Positions 9,440-21,339 are shown, counted from the stretch's first letter. The stretch: DNA of 64,000 bases from Solen grandis (GCA_021229015.1 CM037788.1:56107525-56171524); one strand, 5' to 3'. Translations and numbers: made by a program. Notes: generated from the sequence alone by a model not told the origin.

Positions 9440-12400
9440 ATGGCGTCCAAAGTTGGCCTTGGCTATTTTGGAAGGTTTCGAAGGTTATTACAGCTAAAAC
9501 GACGTGTCTCTTTGATTGATTCTGTGGCAAAGAATTATGCACAAGTTGCAGTAAGTACAAGATATTGACCGCTTAAGTCTTTGAGTCATTTGCTATATTT
9601 CTTTCTATTTTCTTAACATAAAACGAGAATTGTCAAAATATTGTTAGAGCACTATTATTATAAATAAAATTAAGTAAGTGCTTCAGCTTACAATGTTTGA
9701 GACCTATTTGAAGCCTTCTGTCAAAGATTAATTATGTGCCGGAGAAAAAGGCGTCCAGCGCCAGTGTTTTTTTTTTTTCTTTCTTTCTTTCTTTAGAATC
9801 TACTTTCTAGAATAAATACCACCACGTTGGGCTCAAGGGTATCGGGTTCATTCGCCCCAAGTACACTTTCGCCCGAGTCAGATCGCCCGAATCGGTTCGC
9901 CCTACAATGTGGGTTCATTCGCCCACATAGTGGGTTCATTCGCCCTAGTAAAGTTATAAATTAATAAACAAAATGGATATTACGGTTGGTGATGAATAAA
10001 TATAATTTTATTCATTCAACAAGTATAGGTATAAAGTACAAAGTATATAGGTGTAATGATCATAATAAAGGTGACATCTTCCTTCTGAAAACACACACGT
10101 GCTGTAGGTGTGAACACATGCCATAGCAGGGTTAGATGTTAATTATGTACAACCTACAGTATTTTCGGCGTCCGTATTGTCTCATTTAACATACTTATTT
10201 TTTACACTCTTTCATTTATGATAAGTAGGGATGAACATGAATTAAATAAGGGCTAATAACGAAATAAACAGTGAATTTTAATTATAAATACACCGCCAAT
10301 GTAAGTGTATATTAGATGTAAAAAGAAAAAATTGAAACTGCCATTCCGAAGCAATCTTTGTAGGACTGGAACCAAAATATGTAATAGATTTTTTTTATTA
10401 ATAATAGACAATATACTCATTCAAACATACATACATAAAACAATACAACCGAATACACAAACATTTATATATTATTTCATTCAAATCCAGCAAAATAACA
10501 ATAGGGCGAACAGACTCACATTTTAGGGCGAAAGGGTAGAGGGCGAAAGGGAATTAGGGCGAAAGGGTATAGGGCGAAAGGGAAATGGGGCGAAACGACC
10601 CATAATCGGGCTCAAGCAGGCTCCACAGGATGAGAAAATAGATGCTCTTGCTCATAGGTGTCTATAAGTAACCTCTCTCATGGCTTTATGAGAAAAGTTT
10701 GCAGCCTGATTGGGACTCAAACCTTGTATCTTATCGGATCCTACCCAGCCGCTGACTCGTGATTTTCACATATTGTGTGTTATTGTACCATGAAATTTTA
10801 CTGAGTATTACTGACATACTCCCCCACCAAATATTTTCCCGATAAGAAAGCCATAGGTATTAAAAAAAAAAATTAAAAATATTGCTGACTGCAGTTAATG
10901 AACCCATGTTACAGCCCTAATATTTGCATAGTCATATATAGAGCTCTTTAGACTGAGCTAACAGGCAGATAAATCATTGGCATCTTCATAAACAGCTATC
11001 TTAAAATCATACAGTACTCCTCCAATTTCCTTTCCACCCTGTGGTTTTCTTTCCTTTAGTAAGTTTGCAATGGTGCTTCCCTTACAAAAAATTGTTACAA
11101 AGATCAAACGCCCCAGCCACAACACCTAAAAAGGCAAAAGGTGTGCTAGGGTTTGAAATTGTTGACCTCTCCAGAAAATTAGCATGTACTTTTTTGTAGC
11201 AATACCAACTGAGTTAACAGGGCAGATGGTTATATCAACACACTAGACAGAGGGTACAATTATTTGTCTTTCAATAAAAAAATACCATCTTGTCACCTTG
11301 TATTTTGTTATGACGAGCTGTGGCGTATGGTGGTCATAGACTTGCTATGGAGGGAACCAGAAAACTTGTAAGAAACAACTTTGCATTTGTGTGACCTGCT
11401 TCTCAGGACCCAAGATGGGGATTGAACCTTAGCTGTATCGGTGATAAGCCAATGTGCCAACATAATGGCTAACCAGGCAGTAGCACTTAGCACAAGCACA
11501 TAATATAAATAAAACAGATCCCCAATCCACATAGCTGCTGCCTGGTCATCATCTGATGTAACTTTTGTTAGGTTGCTTATAAATCATATCAGTATGAAAA
11601 GGGTTCTGTTCATGTGCAACCAATTTATAAAATTCAGCAAGCTTTCACTGAGGAAATAAAAAAATGTTCACACTTGAGTGAGTCAAGTTCAAATTTTAAA
11701 ACTTAAAATACATTGTAAATGGATCATTACTCACAGGTAAATAAACCACTGTTAAACCTGTGCCATCTTTTTAACCATTTGCTTCATAGGGACGTGTTTT
11801 CACACATTCTCAAACAGAGAAACCCCGATAAGGGTCTCCTCTGTTTGCTAATACAATATTGTAGCTCAGATTCTTCACAGTCTACATGGCAGAGAAACAT
11901 TCATTAGTTCATATAAAAATGTTCCATTTAAAGTTCAGTTAATTATTATTCATGAAGTCATAAATTTGTACATGAATATTCATGAGGTAAAGAGTTAAAA
12001 AGAAATCTTTGTTGATGACAGATTGCAGGGTTGCCTCCGTTTGTGAAGGTGGTGGAGGTTGGTCCAAGAGACGGACTGCAAAATGAAAAGGAGATGGTTC
12101 CAACAGACGCCAAAATAGAACTAGTCAACAAATTGTCCATGGCCGGTCTGCCCTGTATTGAAGTGACCAGCTTCGTCTCTCCAAAATGGGTGCCACAGGT
12201 CAGTAAAATTGCGATTACCAGTATATTGTTGGTGTAATTTTAGCAAGGTTTTAAAGTATTACTCTCAATCCTGATCTACTATGTTAAAAGGATTCAGGCA
12301 GCATAATTTACATCAATTATAAGAATGTAAACAAAAATAAGCATTCTGAGTAAATAAAGATAAAACATAAATGGATGGCACAGTGAGTTGCAGTTCATTT

Positions 12401-15400
12401 CACAATATTTTGAATGATTTAAGGCAACAATATGATCTAGAAATTTCAAATTTAAATTGTTTTAGATGGCAGATCACACTGAAGTCATGAAGGGAATAAA
12501 GCATTACCCTGGTATCAGCTACTCCGCACTCACTCCAAACTTGAAGGGATTCAAGTCAGCTGTAAGTCACTCCCTTGTTACGTCATGAATATTCGTGTAC
12601 AAATTTATTACATGTTGAATATTCATTGACTGAATTTAAAATAGTATGTGGAACAATGGAATATCTTTTGTCATGCAGACTGTTTAGAACTTAGTTACAA
12701 TATTGTATAAGAAAATAAAGGAGACTCTAATCAATAAGCTCCTGGAAGTAGCTGTCTGATCTGGATCTGCTCTGATTGCATACGTGTCAAAACAAGTCTA
12801 TAATTATGATGTAATTGGTTAATGACTGAAACACTTCTGGGGAAAAAATCATTGAGTAGGCAAAAATGCCAGATTCAGAAAAATCAGCAAATCTCTGCTC
12901 AAAACGTCTTTTAAAGAGTTATATGTTTATTGAAAGTTAGGTTCATGTGCATTTGTTTGTTTAAGTTGTGTACGATTTTTGTATTTATACAAGTAACAAT
13001 TATTGAGCAATCTGGTATTTGGTTGCTTTTTAACCTGCTCTAAAAACAATAATTCATACCTGAATAGCATCTTATCAAGGTTTTAAACCATTTTTAAATG
13101 TTGAGCATCTATGGACAGAAAATGTACCCAGTCAAAATGGAATGCACCATACATTCTTCTGCATTTACCGTCCCCTGTGGTACATTGTAGATTGGTTAGA
13201 CAGTATTTCAGAGGACAGGGTTTGAATTTAGCCAGATTTTGCACTTGCTAGCAGTAATTCTTTTTTACTTGCTAAATGAAAAATCAACTCACAATTTTCA
13301 AGTTTTAAATTCTGAATTTGTAAAGAGTCAAATGTCAGTTTTAAGAACATAATGCAAAACTATGAACTAGAGCATGGAGTGACAACAAGCTGAGTGTTTA
13401 ATTTTGGTTTTGGGCCCTATATGTCAGAGAGGTGAGTGTTTTCTGTCCCTCTCCAGGCATCATCCATCTTGTAACTGCAGGCTTTGAATCATAGTTCTTT
13501 AACTCAGCATTAGCTTCTCTATTTCCACTCGCAAAAAAAGCAAGTCCTAGAAATTGAAGCTCGCATTTCTTGATTTTCACTCGTATTTAGCGAGTATGCG
13601 AGCTTAAGTTCGAACCCTGGAGGAAAGAAAGGTCATGTTCGGTCCCTCTGTGACTTGGAAGTTCTCATTAAGGATTGTACTGGTACAATGTATATATCTC
13701 CCTTGCATGGCACACAGCATATAAGGAATAGTTCCAGGACTGGTTTTCCAGATATCAGCATAAAACTTGTCTGTGGAATGATATCGAAGTGAGGCAGAAC
13801 TGTACCAGTCTCATTTAGTTATGTTTATTTGTTTATTGGGTTTAATGTACCACCAATAATATTTCAGCCATTTGGAGACTGTGTCTACATGAGACAGGTA
13901 TAAAGCTGCCATACTGCAGTATCCCACCGTAGACTTGTGGCATGATAAGTCATATTATCCTGACAAAGGGCCATCTGGTCCTTTAACAACCGTTATATGC
14001 TGAGTGCAAAGCAAGGGAGAAATACCAGTACCATTTTCAATTGCTGTCAAAGTTAAAATTTTATTTTCTTTACATCAATTACAAAACAAGTTATCACAAC
14101 TTCTTTTAATCACTCTCGATGGCTCTGGTGGCAGCATATGTGGTCATTATTGTGGGAGGAAACTGGAGAAAACCCACATGTCTGGATAGGCAACCACTGT
14201 ACCCTCTCATGTACTTGACCAGGAATCAAACCTGGGATGCATTGTTGAGAAGCAGGAGCAAAGTCATGTCTTTCTTGTGTGTTTACAGCTTGAAGCTGGG
14301 GCAAATGAGGTGGCAATATTTGGTGCAGCTTCAGAGAGCTTTAGCAAGTAAGTGAACGTTTGATTCATACAGTATATAGCAACATTATATATTGTGTGTT
14401 AAAATTTTATTAACATTTTCAGATCTACACGATTTGTAAAATGAATCAGAGGTGATGCTATGGATATAGAAGTTCAAGACTTATACCTTAGTCATAATCT
14501 ACCGGATAATCTGTTTACCTGAATCCATTGTGGAGGGGCAAATCCCACAATTTTGAGGGGTGATCATTATATTTGAGAACTTTTGCCAAATTTTCCTTAT
14601 CAGTCCAAAAAGATCAGATCTAACACATTTACAGTAAAGAGCAACCCTTTTTAGCTCACCTGAGCACAACGTGCTCAAGGTGAGCTTTTCTGATCACCTT
14701 TTGTCCGGCGTCCGTGCGTGCGTGCGTCCGGCATCAACAATTGCTTCAAACAACATCTCCTCCTAAACGGCTTGGCCAATTTGAAAAATATTTTGCAGGA
14801 ATGTTCCTTGGATGAAGCTCTACTAAAGTTGTATAAATGGTTCTGGTCCATTGCATAATTAGGTCACAGGAGCTAAAAATAGATTTTAAAAATGCAAACT
14901 TTGAAAATCTTCTTCTGCAAAACTGCAAGGCCTAGAGCTTAGATATTTGGTATGTAGCATCATCTTATGGGCCATTACCAAGATTGTACAAATCATAGCC
15001 CTACAGTGATAAATGCTCCCGCACCAGGGGTCACTTGTTTTATAAAGAGTTATATAGGAAAATCTTTAAAAATCTTCTTCTATGAATCCATTAGGCCTAG
15101 AGCTTAGATATTTGGTATGTAGCATCATCTAATGGTTCATTACCAAGATTGTTCAAATCATAGCCCTACGGTGATAAATGCCCCTGCACCAAGGGTCACT
15201 TGTTTTACATAGAGTTATATAGGAAAATCTTTAAAAATCTTCTTCTATGAATCCATAAGGCCTAGAGCTTAGATATTTGGTATGTAGCATCATCTAATGG
15301 TTCATTACCAAGATTGTACAAATCATGACCCTATGGTGATAAATGCCCCCGCACCAGGGGTCACTTGTTTTACATAGAGTTATATAGGAAAATCTTTAAA

Positions 15401-18400
15401 AAAATCTTCTACTATGAATCCATAAGGCCTAGAGATTAGATATTTGGTATGTAGCATCATCTTATAGTTCATTACCAAGATTGTACAAATCATGACCTTG
15501 TGGTGATAAATGCCCCCGCACCAGGGGTCACTTGTTTTACATAGATTTATATAGGAAAATCTTTAAAAAAATCTTCTACTATGAATCCATAAGGCCTAGA
15601 GCTTAGATTTTTGGTATGTAGCATCATCTAATGGTTCATTATCAAGATTTTCAAAATGGTGGCCCTTTGGAGATAAATGACCCCGCACTAAGTCTTCTCC
15701 TCTGAAACCATAAGGCCCAGTGCTTATATATTTGGTGTGTAGTATTGTCAGGGCTAAAATGTTTAAGATTGAGTTATATCAGAATTCTTGTCTGTTTAAA
15801 AACCTTGTAATCAGTTGTAGCAATGGTACTCAGGTGAGCGTTTCAGGGCCATCATGGCCCTCTTGTTTTACGATTTTAGTCAGCTTTTATTATTATGCGA
15901 CATAATCTACTTGATGCCTTTGGTTTACTTAAATCATCCATGCATTTGTTCGTTAAAGATTGAAGATGTTGCAATTGTAGAGCAGTGTGTTGTTATCAAT
16001 TTCTTTGCTAAAATTTGTAAATCTATGACAGTGTCCAGAGCGGACTTACAGAAAGATTATGTTGAGTCTACCTTCTCTAAATCTGCTGTCAACAAGTGGT
16101 TTTGCCAATTTATTGATGGCATATCCCAACCTGGACAGAAAATTTCCATCAAAACAGATGATTTTGATTCTGTCATAGTCATTTGTTAAGCAAGACAGGA
16201 GAATAACTGTTAAGCAGGTTGCATAGAAATTTGGTGTAAGTTATGGCACAGCACAAGATGTTTTAACAAACAGACAGGCTATGCAACAGGTTTGTGCTAG
16301 GTGAGTGTCTAGACTTTTAACACCTAACCAAAAACAGGTTTGAGTAAAACTGTGCCAATATATTTTGAGTCATTTTTCTGAAGGTGAAATGTTTCTTAAT
16401 AATATAATTACATGTGATGAAACCTGGTTCCATCTCTTGAGTTGCAAAGTAAGCAACAGAGTTCGGTTTGAAAGCATAATTTTTGTCCATCTCCTGTAAA
16501 AGCATGCCTTTCCAAGTCAGCCTGTAAAGTCATGTCAATCATTTTCTGTGACACTTTGGATACAGTCCTTAATCACATGGTACCAGAGTAAACTACAATC
16601 AGTGGTGAGTATTACTCCACCATACTTTGATCCAAACTCCAGCAGACTGGTGCCCAGAACTTGCCAGGTCGGGTTTCATTTTCGGATAACGCCCCGGTAC
16701 ATCTCAGCCGTATTGTAACGGCCACAATGACAGAATCTAACATCAACAACGTCTGTGATGTCTTTTTCTTTTCAAATGTTAAAGATTAGTTATGGGGTCA
16801 TAGGTTTGAGTCTTGGGAAGAGCTAGGTAGTGCTATTGTGGCAGCATTGAGAGTGTTGTCATGTGATGGCTTACATCAAGCCTTTGATTTTTGGTTGGAG
16901 AGATGTAACAAGTGCATTAGGTCATACAGGGTCTACTTTGAAAAAGATCAGTTTTATGTGGTTGAAATTAATAATTTTATAGAAAAAGTTCTTGAATATA
17001 ATGATCACCCCTCCTATATACAGAGCAGCAGGCATGATTGTTGATAGACTCAATCTGCCCACCTCAGAGGTAGATGCTCATACAACAAGGTCATGCTTGT
17101 TCAAGGTGCCAGATAACCTCAGAACCTTAGTGAATATACTTTGTATTTTTAAAAACTGAACATAATTACACATTACACACAATAAAACATATAAACAATA
17201 GGCAAAGAGAAGAAATGTATGAATTAAATAATATTTCACATAATAATATTTATGTAGGGGGTTGGACAGCATTAACAACAGCAGTATTAAGTGTACAATT
17301 TCTTATAGCAAGAGCTTCTTTAGTAAACAGGGAAAGATTATCAAGTATTATCTAGGGAGTACTCCCTCTCCCATAATCATTTCCACCCCACCCCTGCCTT
17401 CATCCCTGTCATCTGTAACACACATACTAAATATTTTCCTGTGGTTCTCAGGAAGAATATCAACTGCAGTATAGAGGAGAGCCTTGCTAGATTTTCTGAC
17501 GTGATGGGTGCAGCGCGGCAGGCAAACTTGCCAGTTCGAGGGTGAGTGGGTCATGAATTTGATGTACAGTAGTATGTTTTCTGAATTATTAACTATTTTC
17601 TCTTGTTACAGCTCATATATACCTGAATCCAATAAAGCTGACTGTGTTAATATCCCCTGTGAGGCAACATAGTAATAGATGAAGTAAACCTACCAATTTT
17701 AAACTTATTCCAGTTGGTGTTGATAAGACACAAGTTAAGCAGTTAACCAGTAATTTATGCCTGAATGTTCAGATACAAGTTAAGCAGTTTACCAGTAATT
17801 TATGCCTGAATTTTCAGACATACTGTAGATCAAAAATTTCAAAAATATGAAAATCAAATGCAATTACACAAAAATAAGAGATATAAAGAAAATCCATATA
17901 TGTACTTGAGAAATGCCCCTGATATATGTATAAGACAGGTGTAGAATATTATATGTGTTAGTGAAAATGTTTTATTGTCTCTTTAAGGTATGTGTCATGT
18001 GTGCTTGGCTGTCCATATGAAGGGGATGTGCCAGCAGAAAAGGTGGCCCAGGTAAAACCCATCTTCTTCCCTTTAGTCTCTGTTTAGATTGATAGTACCA
18101 GTAATCCTCTCTCTCTCTCTAGATCCACTGGTTCACTAGTTTCCTTTTGCTTCATTCTTTTTTTGTCTCCCTTGACTCTCTCTCTCTCTCTCAAGATAAT
18201 TTCCGTCTTCCTCTCTTTTCCCTCTTTTATCTCTGTCTCTCTATAGTGTGGAAAATATCAACGACAACACGTAGGAAAAATTATTTTTTGTTATTACTTC
18301 AACGTTTCGGCTAACGCCTTCATCAGGATAACAATAACTTTCAAACATAAACAACGGAAACGACGTCACCATGAATAACGTAACGTCAAAAAAGCGGGAA

Positions 18401-18539
18401 AGTGCAGACGTTATGCGTACTATTTATAACGTCAAAATGAGATAGGTACTGTTTCGGATATAAAATACAAACATTTCCTATAGCTTATTACAATAAAAAA
18501 ACATTAATAGGAAAAAACGAAAAACAGAACCTACCATAC

Positions 18540-18571
<32 letters not shown>

Positions 18572-18641
18572 CCTATAGGTGACAAGTTCTCCTTTTAGAT
18601 GGACTGCTGCTTTCTTTCTTTTGTTCTTTCCCTTGTCTGCA

Positions 18642-18675
<34 letters not shown>

Positions 18676-21025
18676 GTTTAGATAAACTCTGGTTAGCAAA
18701 TGATCAGAATATCTACCTCAGCAGCAGGTGTGTCTTTAGACTTTTTGTTCAGAAGATAACAAAATATATATTATTTTTCAACTTCCTCTTTATCAACTCC
18801 AACAAGAATGATACTAAGTCAACAATTCTTCCCACCACAGGTTTCCAAGGCCCTGTATGATCTAGGTTGCTATGAGATCTCCCTGGGTGACACCATAGGG
18901 GTGGGTACCCCGGGGGCTATGAAGGAGCTGATTTCCACGGTAACCAAGGTCGTCCCTGTGGACAAACTAGCAGTACACTGTCATGATACCTATGGACAGG
19001 CCCTGGCAAATATACTGGCTGCACTACAGGTAACTTACTGTGTCTGGCTTATTTTCAGCTTTTAGGATAGAGTTATAACACAACCACAAAGTATTGCCTA
19101 GAAAATACAGAATGTAGCTAAAACTATCACTAAAGGTGATCAAAATCCCTGTTCATGTAATGTGAGTGCTCGGTGGAACACAAAGAGACAAGAATGATTC
19201 TTATGTTGCCCCAACTTCAGTGATGTGGAAGTATAATAGGTATATGTAGTTTTGAGGTTTTAACTGATCAGTCCAGTAAACAAACCAAGGTATATGTAGT
19301 TTTGAGGTTTTAACTGATCAGTCCAGTAAACAAACCAAGGTATATGTAGTTTTGAGGTTTTAACTGATCAGTCCAGTAAACAAACCAAGGTATATGTAGT
19401 TTTGAGGTTTTAACTGATCAGTCCAGTAAACAAACCAAGGTATATGTGATTAAAAGAAGATATCATCTGTAACTCTCAAATTGTTTGTTAATTATCATTA
19501 ATAAGTGAATGAAACAAATGAATTTCCTTTATAGATTGCTGTTTACTAAATTTTCTATACGTTAAGATACTTGATGGATGATTCACACTGTCAGTGAAAG
19601 CATTTAATTACCTATGATATTACATAAAAACTTGAAGTTAAAAGATACAATTTGGAAACAAATTCAACCTGAATCACTAAGTTATTAATTATTAAACAAT
19701 ACAAACACAGATGAAACACAGAAATGTATATATCCTAACTACTGTGAGCTTATGAATAACACATGTGTATACAGATGGGAGTCAGTGTGGTGGATAGCTC
19801 TATTGCTGGACTGGGAGGGTGTCCGTACGCCAAGGGTGCTAGCGGTAACGTCTCTACAGAGGATGTCGTCTACATGCTGCATGGACTCAACATTAAAACG
19901 GTGAGGACGGGTCAGAGTTGGTCTTAATCCATTGCTTTACATAAGCCATCTTGGTAATATTCTTTATCAAGTCTGTTTGTCAAAATTGGTACTGGTATTG
20001 CTCCCTTGATTGGCGCTCAGCATATAAAGGTTGTTCCAGGACTGGTTGACCCGGTGTCAGGATAATGTGACTGGGTGTAGTATCATGCCACATGTCCATG
20101 GCATGATATTACAGTTTGGCAGCACTATATCTGTCTCAAGTAGACATCGTCTCCAAATGACTGAAATACTGTACTGTAAATGGCAGGCTAATCAGGTTTG
20201 ATACTGGTCACTACCTCTCAGTACCTTGGTAATCAACAGGTAACATTGAGGAGCCTGTTTTGACTGAAAATTTGTTATTGTCTTTTTATGTTGATGGGTT
20301 GGAGGTGTTGACAATCATATTGTATAACTAAGTGGTACAGGCTAAACTCAATGCCAAGACTAGTTTGAATCTTGAATCTAACAAAATTACAAAATAACAG
20401 GTGTTTTGATGTGTAGTTCTTGGGGACCTATAAATGTAACTTGATTCTTTGTAGGATCATCTTGTTTTTACTTTACCATTTAAGTATTCATAAAAAATTA
20501 TGACTTGCTAAATTATAATTTACAGAACTTTAAATGGTTTATGAAACAATAGACTTTTTTTCATGCAGACCATGTAGAATCTGAACAAAAATATTGTATG
20601 AGCAGATGAGATTCTAATCAGAGAGCTCCTTCTGATCTGGCTTGCTCTATTTGCAAGTGCATCAAACATTGACTAAGCATAGTCTGGGTACTAAGATATT
20701 TCAGGTGAGGAAGTCTCCAGACTAACCTGCAGTAAATTGGTGGATCTCCCTGGGTGCCTTTGTGCTTTTGCATATATCCTCTTGGGTCTTTCTATACCTG
20801 AATAAGCTGCAAAATACTGTCAAAGTGATACCAAATGAAAATTAAGCATTTGATAATTTGCTAAAGAGTATTTAATTTATATATATTGTAATATTTAACT
20901 ATTTTTTCTATTTCACACAGGGTATAGAGATGCCAAAACTTATAGAAGCTGGACATTTTGTCTCCAAAACCCTTGGCCGACCTACGCATTCCAAAGTGGC
21001 ACAAGCAACCAAATCTTCCTTATGA
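9440..21025 (+). CDS. HMGCL: Hydroxymethylglutaryl-CoA lyase, mitochondrial (nine exons, complete)
   Basis: Cleaves HMG-CoA to acetyl-CoA and acetoacetate, the last step of leucine breakdown and of ketogenesis. Coding exons, all GT-AG and phase-consistent: 9440-9550, 12022-12198, 12466-12561, 14289-14347, 17452-17541, 17988-18051, 18841-19029, 19775-19900, 20921-21025. They give 338 residues. Exon 1 encodes a Lys/Arg-rich, acid-poor leader typical of a mitochondrial transit peptide. Catalytic and metal residues are in place: R53-D54 in [12 protein letters not shown]245 and H247 in AVHCHD, and C278 in the family signature AGLGGCPYA with N287 following. All sit at a constant +12 offset from the human residues as I remember them. 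The exon number equals the human gene. The protein ends SSL rather than the CKL peroxisomal tripeptide of the vertebrate enzyme. Confidence 0.95.
9838..10607. mobile_element. Mutator-like foldback element with TTCGCCC arrays
   Basis: A 770-bp insertion in HMGCL intron 1, flanked on both sides by the identical 9-mer GGGCTCAAG (9829-9837 and 10608-10616). Nine base pairs is the typical Mutator (MULE) duplication length. The outer 22 bp are an imperfect inverted repeat (about 15 matches). Inside the left end are about six copies of TTCGCCC or TCGCCC within 130 bp; inside the right end are about six copies of the reverse complement GGGCGAA within 110 bp. The AT-rich centre encodes nothing recognisable, so it is non-autonomous. 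Confidence 0.75.
10690..11540 (-). repeat. Degraded tRNA-like SINE fragments
   Basis: Two places carry reverse-complement B-box-like cores of RNA polymerase III promoters: GGGACTCAAACC near 10,711 and GGGATTGAACCTT near 11,415. Each is accompanied by GC-richer sequence than the surroundings. They look like the heads of old minus-strand tRNA-derived SINEs. I cannot define their borders. Confidence 0.35.
11805..12000 (-). repeat. Dispersed intronic repeat 'R1', copy 1
   Basis: This stretch shares long phrases with 34,790-35,035: GGGTCTCCTCTGTTTGCT against GGGTTTCCTCTGTTTGCT, then TTCATGAAGTCATAAATTTG, TACATGAATATTCATGAGG and TAAAGNGTTAAAA. It ends only about 20 bp before HMGCL exon 2. Reverse-strand relatives are at 12,640, 20,545 and 21,340. 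No coding capacity; probably an old non-autonomous transposon. Confidence 0.6.
12640..12800 (+). repeat. Dispersed intronic repeat 'R1', copy 2
   Basis: Plus-orientation relative of the 11,805 copy. Recognisable phrases are TCATGCAGACTGTTTAGAA, ACAATATTGTAT, GAGACTCTAATCA and CTGTCTGATCTGGATCTGC. Lies in HMGCL intron 3. Confidence 0.5.
13672..14035. repeat. Head-to-head pair of RUDI-like SINE copies
   Basis: A plus-strand 5' part (13,672-13,760: GGTACAATG.. CTCCCTTGCATGG.. CAGCATATAAGGAATAGTTCCAGGACTGG) faces a near-complete minus-strand copy (13,828-14,035). The minus copy carries the reverse complement of the conserved middle, with CAGGATAAT..GACT, ATCATGCCACA, ACTGCAGTATGGCAGC and GTCTCCAAATGGCTGAAAT. 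The same block recurs at 19,985, 24,890 and 33,355. A conserved central domain and a tail resembling AACCCAATAAAC suit the molluscan V-SINE type; the name RUDI is from memory and unverified. Confidence 0.6.
14647..15868 (+). mobile_element. Repeat element with 5' and 3' hairpins and 165-167 bp tandem cores
   Basis: The 5' end is TTTTAGCTCACCTGAGCAC followed by its partner GTGCTCAAGGTGAGCTTTT, a long hairpin. The 3' end is GGTGAGCGTTTCAGGGCCATCATGGCCCTCTTGTTTT, where GGGCCATCATGGCCC forms a compact hairpin just before the terminus. Between them a core recurs: the phrase GGCCTAGAG begins at 14,929, 15,094, 15,259, 15,426 and 15,593, with spacings of 165, 165, 167 and 167 bp. No protein is encoded. 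The 3' hairpin and T-rich edges resemble non-autonomous Helentron/Helitron elements; pearl-like elements are the alternative. Located in HMGCL intron 4. Confidence 0.72.
15953..17045 (+). pseudogene. Mariner-type transposase fossil
   Basis: Conceptual translation, with many stops and frame changes, follows the mariner/Tc1 layout. There is an N-terminal helix-turn-helix region ([15 protein letters not shown].. VNKWFCQF), the first catalytic region as ITCDETWFH near 16,405-16,435, the second as SDNAPVH near 16,680, and a C-terminal stretch with LERCNKCI near 16,890. The key aspartates of both motifs are still present, but the frame is destroyed, so the copy is dead. It lies in HMGCL intron 4, in the same direction as the gene. 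I did not find clear terminal repeats. Confidence 0.78.
18085..18673. repeat. CT-rich simple repeats, a long T run and a Penelope-like fragment in HMGCL intron 6
   Basis: (CT)n tracts lie at about 18,105-18,122, 18,173-18,195 and 18,640-18,675, and a 28-30 base T run at about 18,543-18,572. Between them, 18,251-18,530 contains TTCAACGTTTCGGCTAACGCCTTCATCAGG. I associate that phrase with the terminal regions of Penelope-like or related retroelements in invertebrates. That assignment is a memory-based guess; the simple repeats are directly visible. Confidence 0.45.
19240..19439. repeat. Four perfect 50-bp tandem repeats
   Basis: A 50-bp unit starting TATATGTAGTTTTGAGG and ending AAACAAACCAAGG is repeated four times without a visible mismatch, followed by a partial fifth unit. 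Lies in HMGCL intron 7, about 210 bp after exon 7. The perfection implies recent expansion or gene-conversion homogenisation. Confidence 0.93.
19985..20185 (+). repeat. RUDI-like SINE copy
   Basis: Contains the shared block GGTACTGGTATTGCTCCCTTG, CAGCATATAAAGG, TTCCAGGACTGGTTGACCC, GTCAGGATAATGTGACTGGG, ATCATGCCACATGTC, GGCAGCACTATATCTGTCTC and CTCCAAATGACTGAAATACTG. The tRNA-like head is missing or decayed. In HMGCL intron 8, sense orientation. Confidence 0.65.
20545..20700 (+). repeat. Dispersed intronic repeat 'R1', copy 3
   Basis: Carries TCATGCAGACCATGTAGAATCTG, ATATTGTATGAGC, GAGATTCTAATCAGAGAGCTCC and CTGATCTGGCTTGCTC, matching copy 2 at 12,640 with scattered changes. HMGCL intron 8. 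Confidence 0.5.
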
Positions 21026-21339
21026 ACTGGAAGCCATTATCTGTGTTTGACAAGACTGGGGTAATCATGTCAACTATCTGATTATATCTCCTAACTTGGG
21101 CCAAGATGGGTATGGGCCGGGTTCACTCAACATATGCAGAGGGATCAATCAAACTGACTTTTCGCTGGACAACCAGAAAACTTTATAAGTTTATCTTTAA
21201 AAGGCTTTAAAATGAAACATTCTTGCCATAATAATGGACATATATTTCAGCAGGAATGGAAAAATGGCTAACCGGTAATATTTTTTTGCCATTGGACCTT
21301 GTATCTGTAACCATGTATGATGAATCATTTACCTCATGT

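Noticed and set aside
16838..17044. 68-codon frame as an independent gene
   Set aside because: It is the C-terminal remnant of the mariner transposase fossil.
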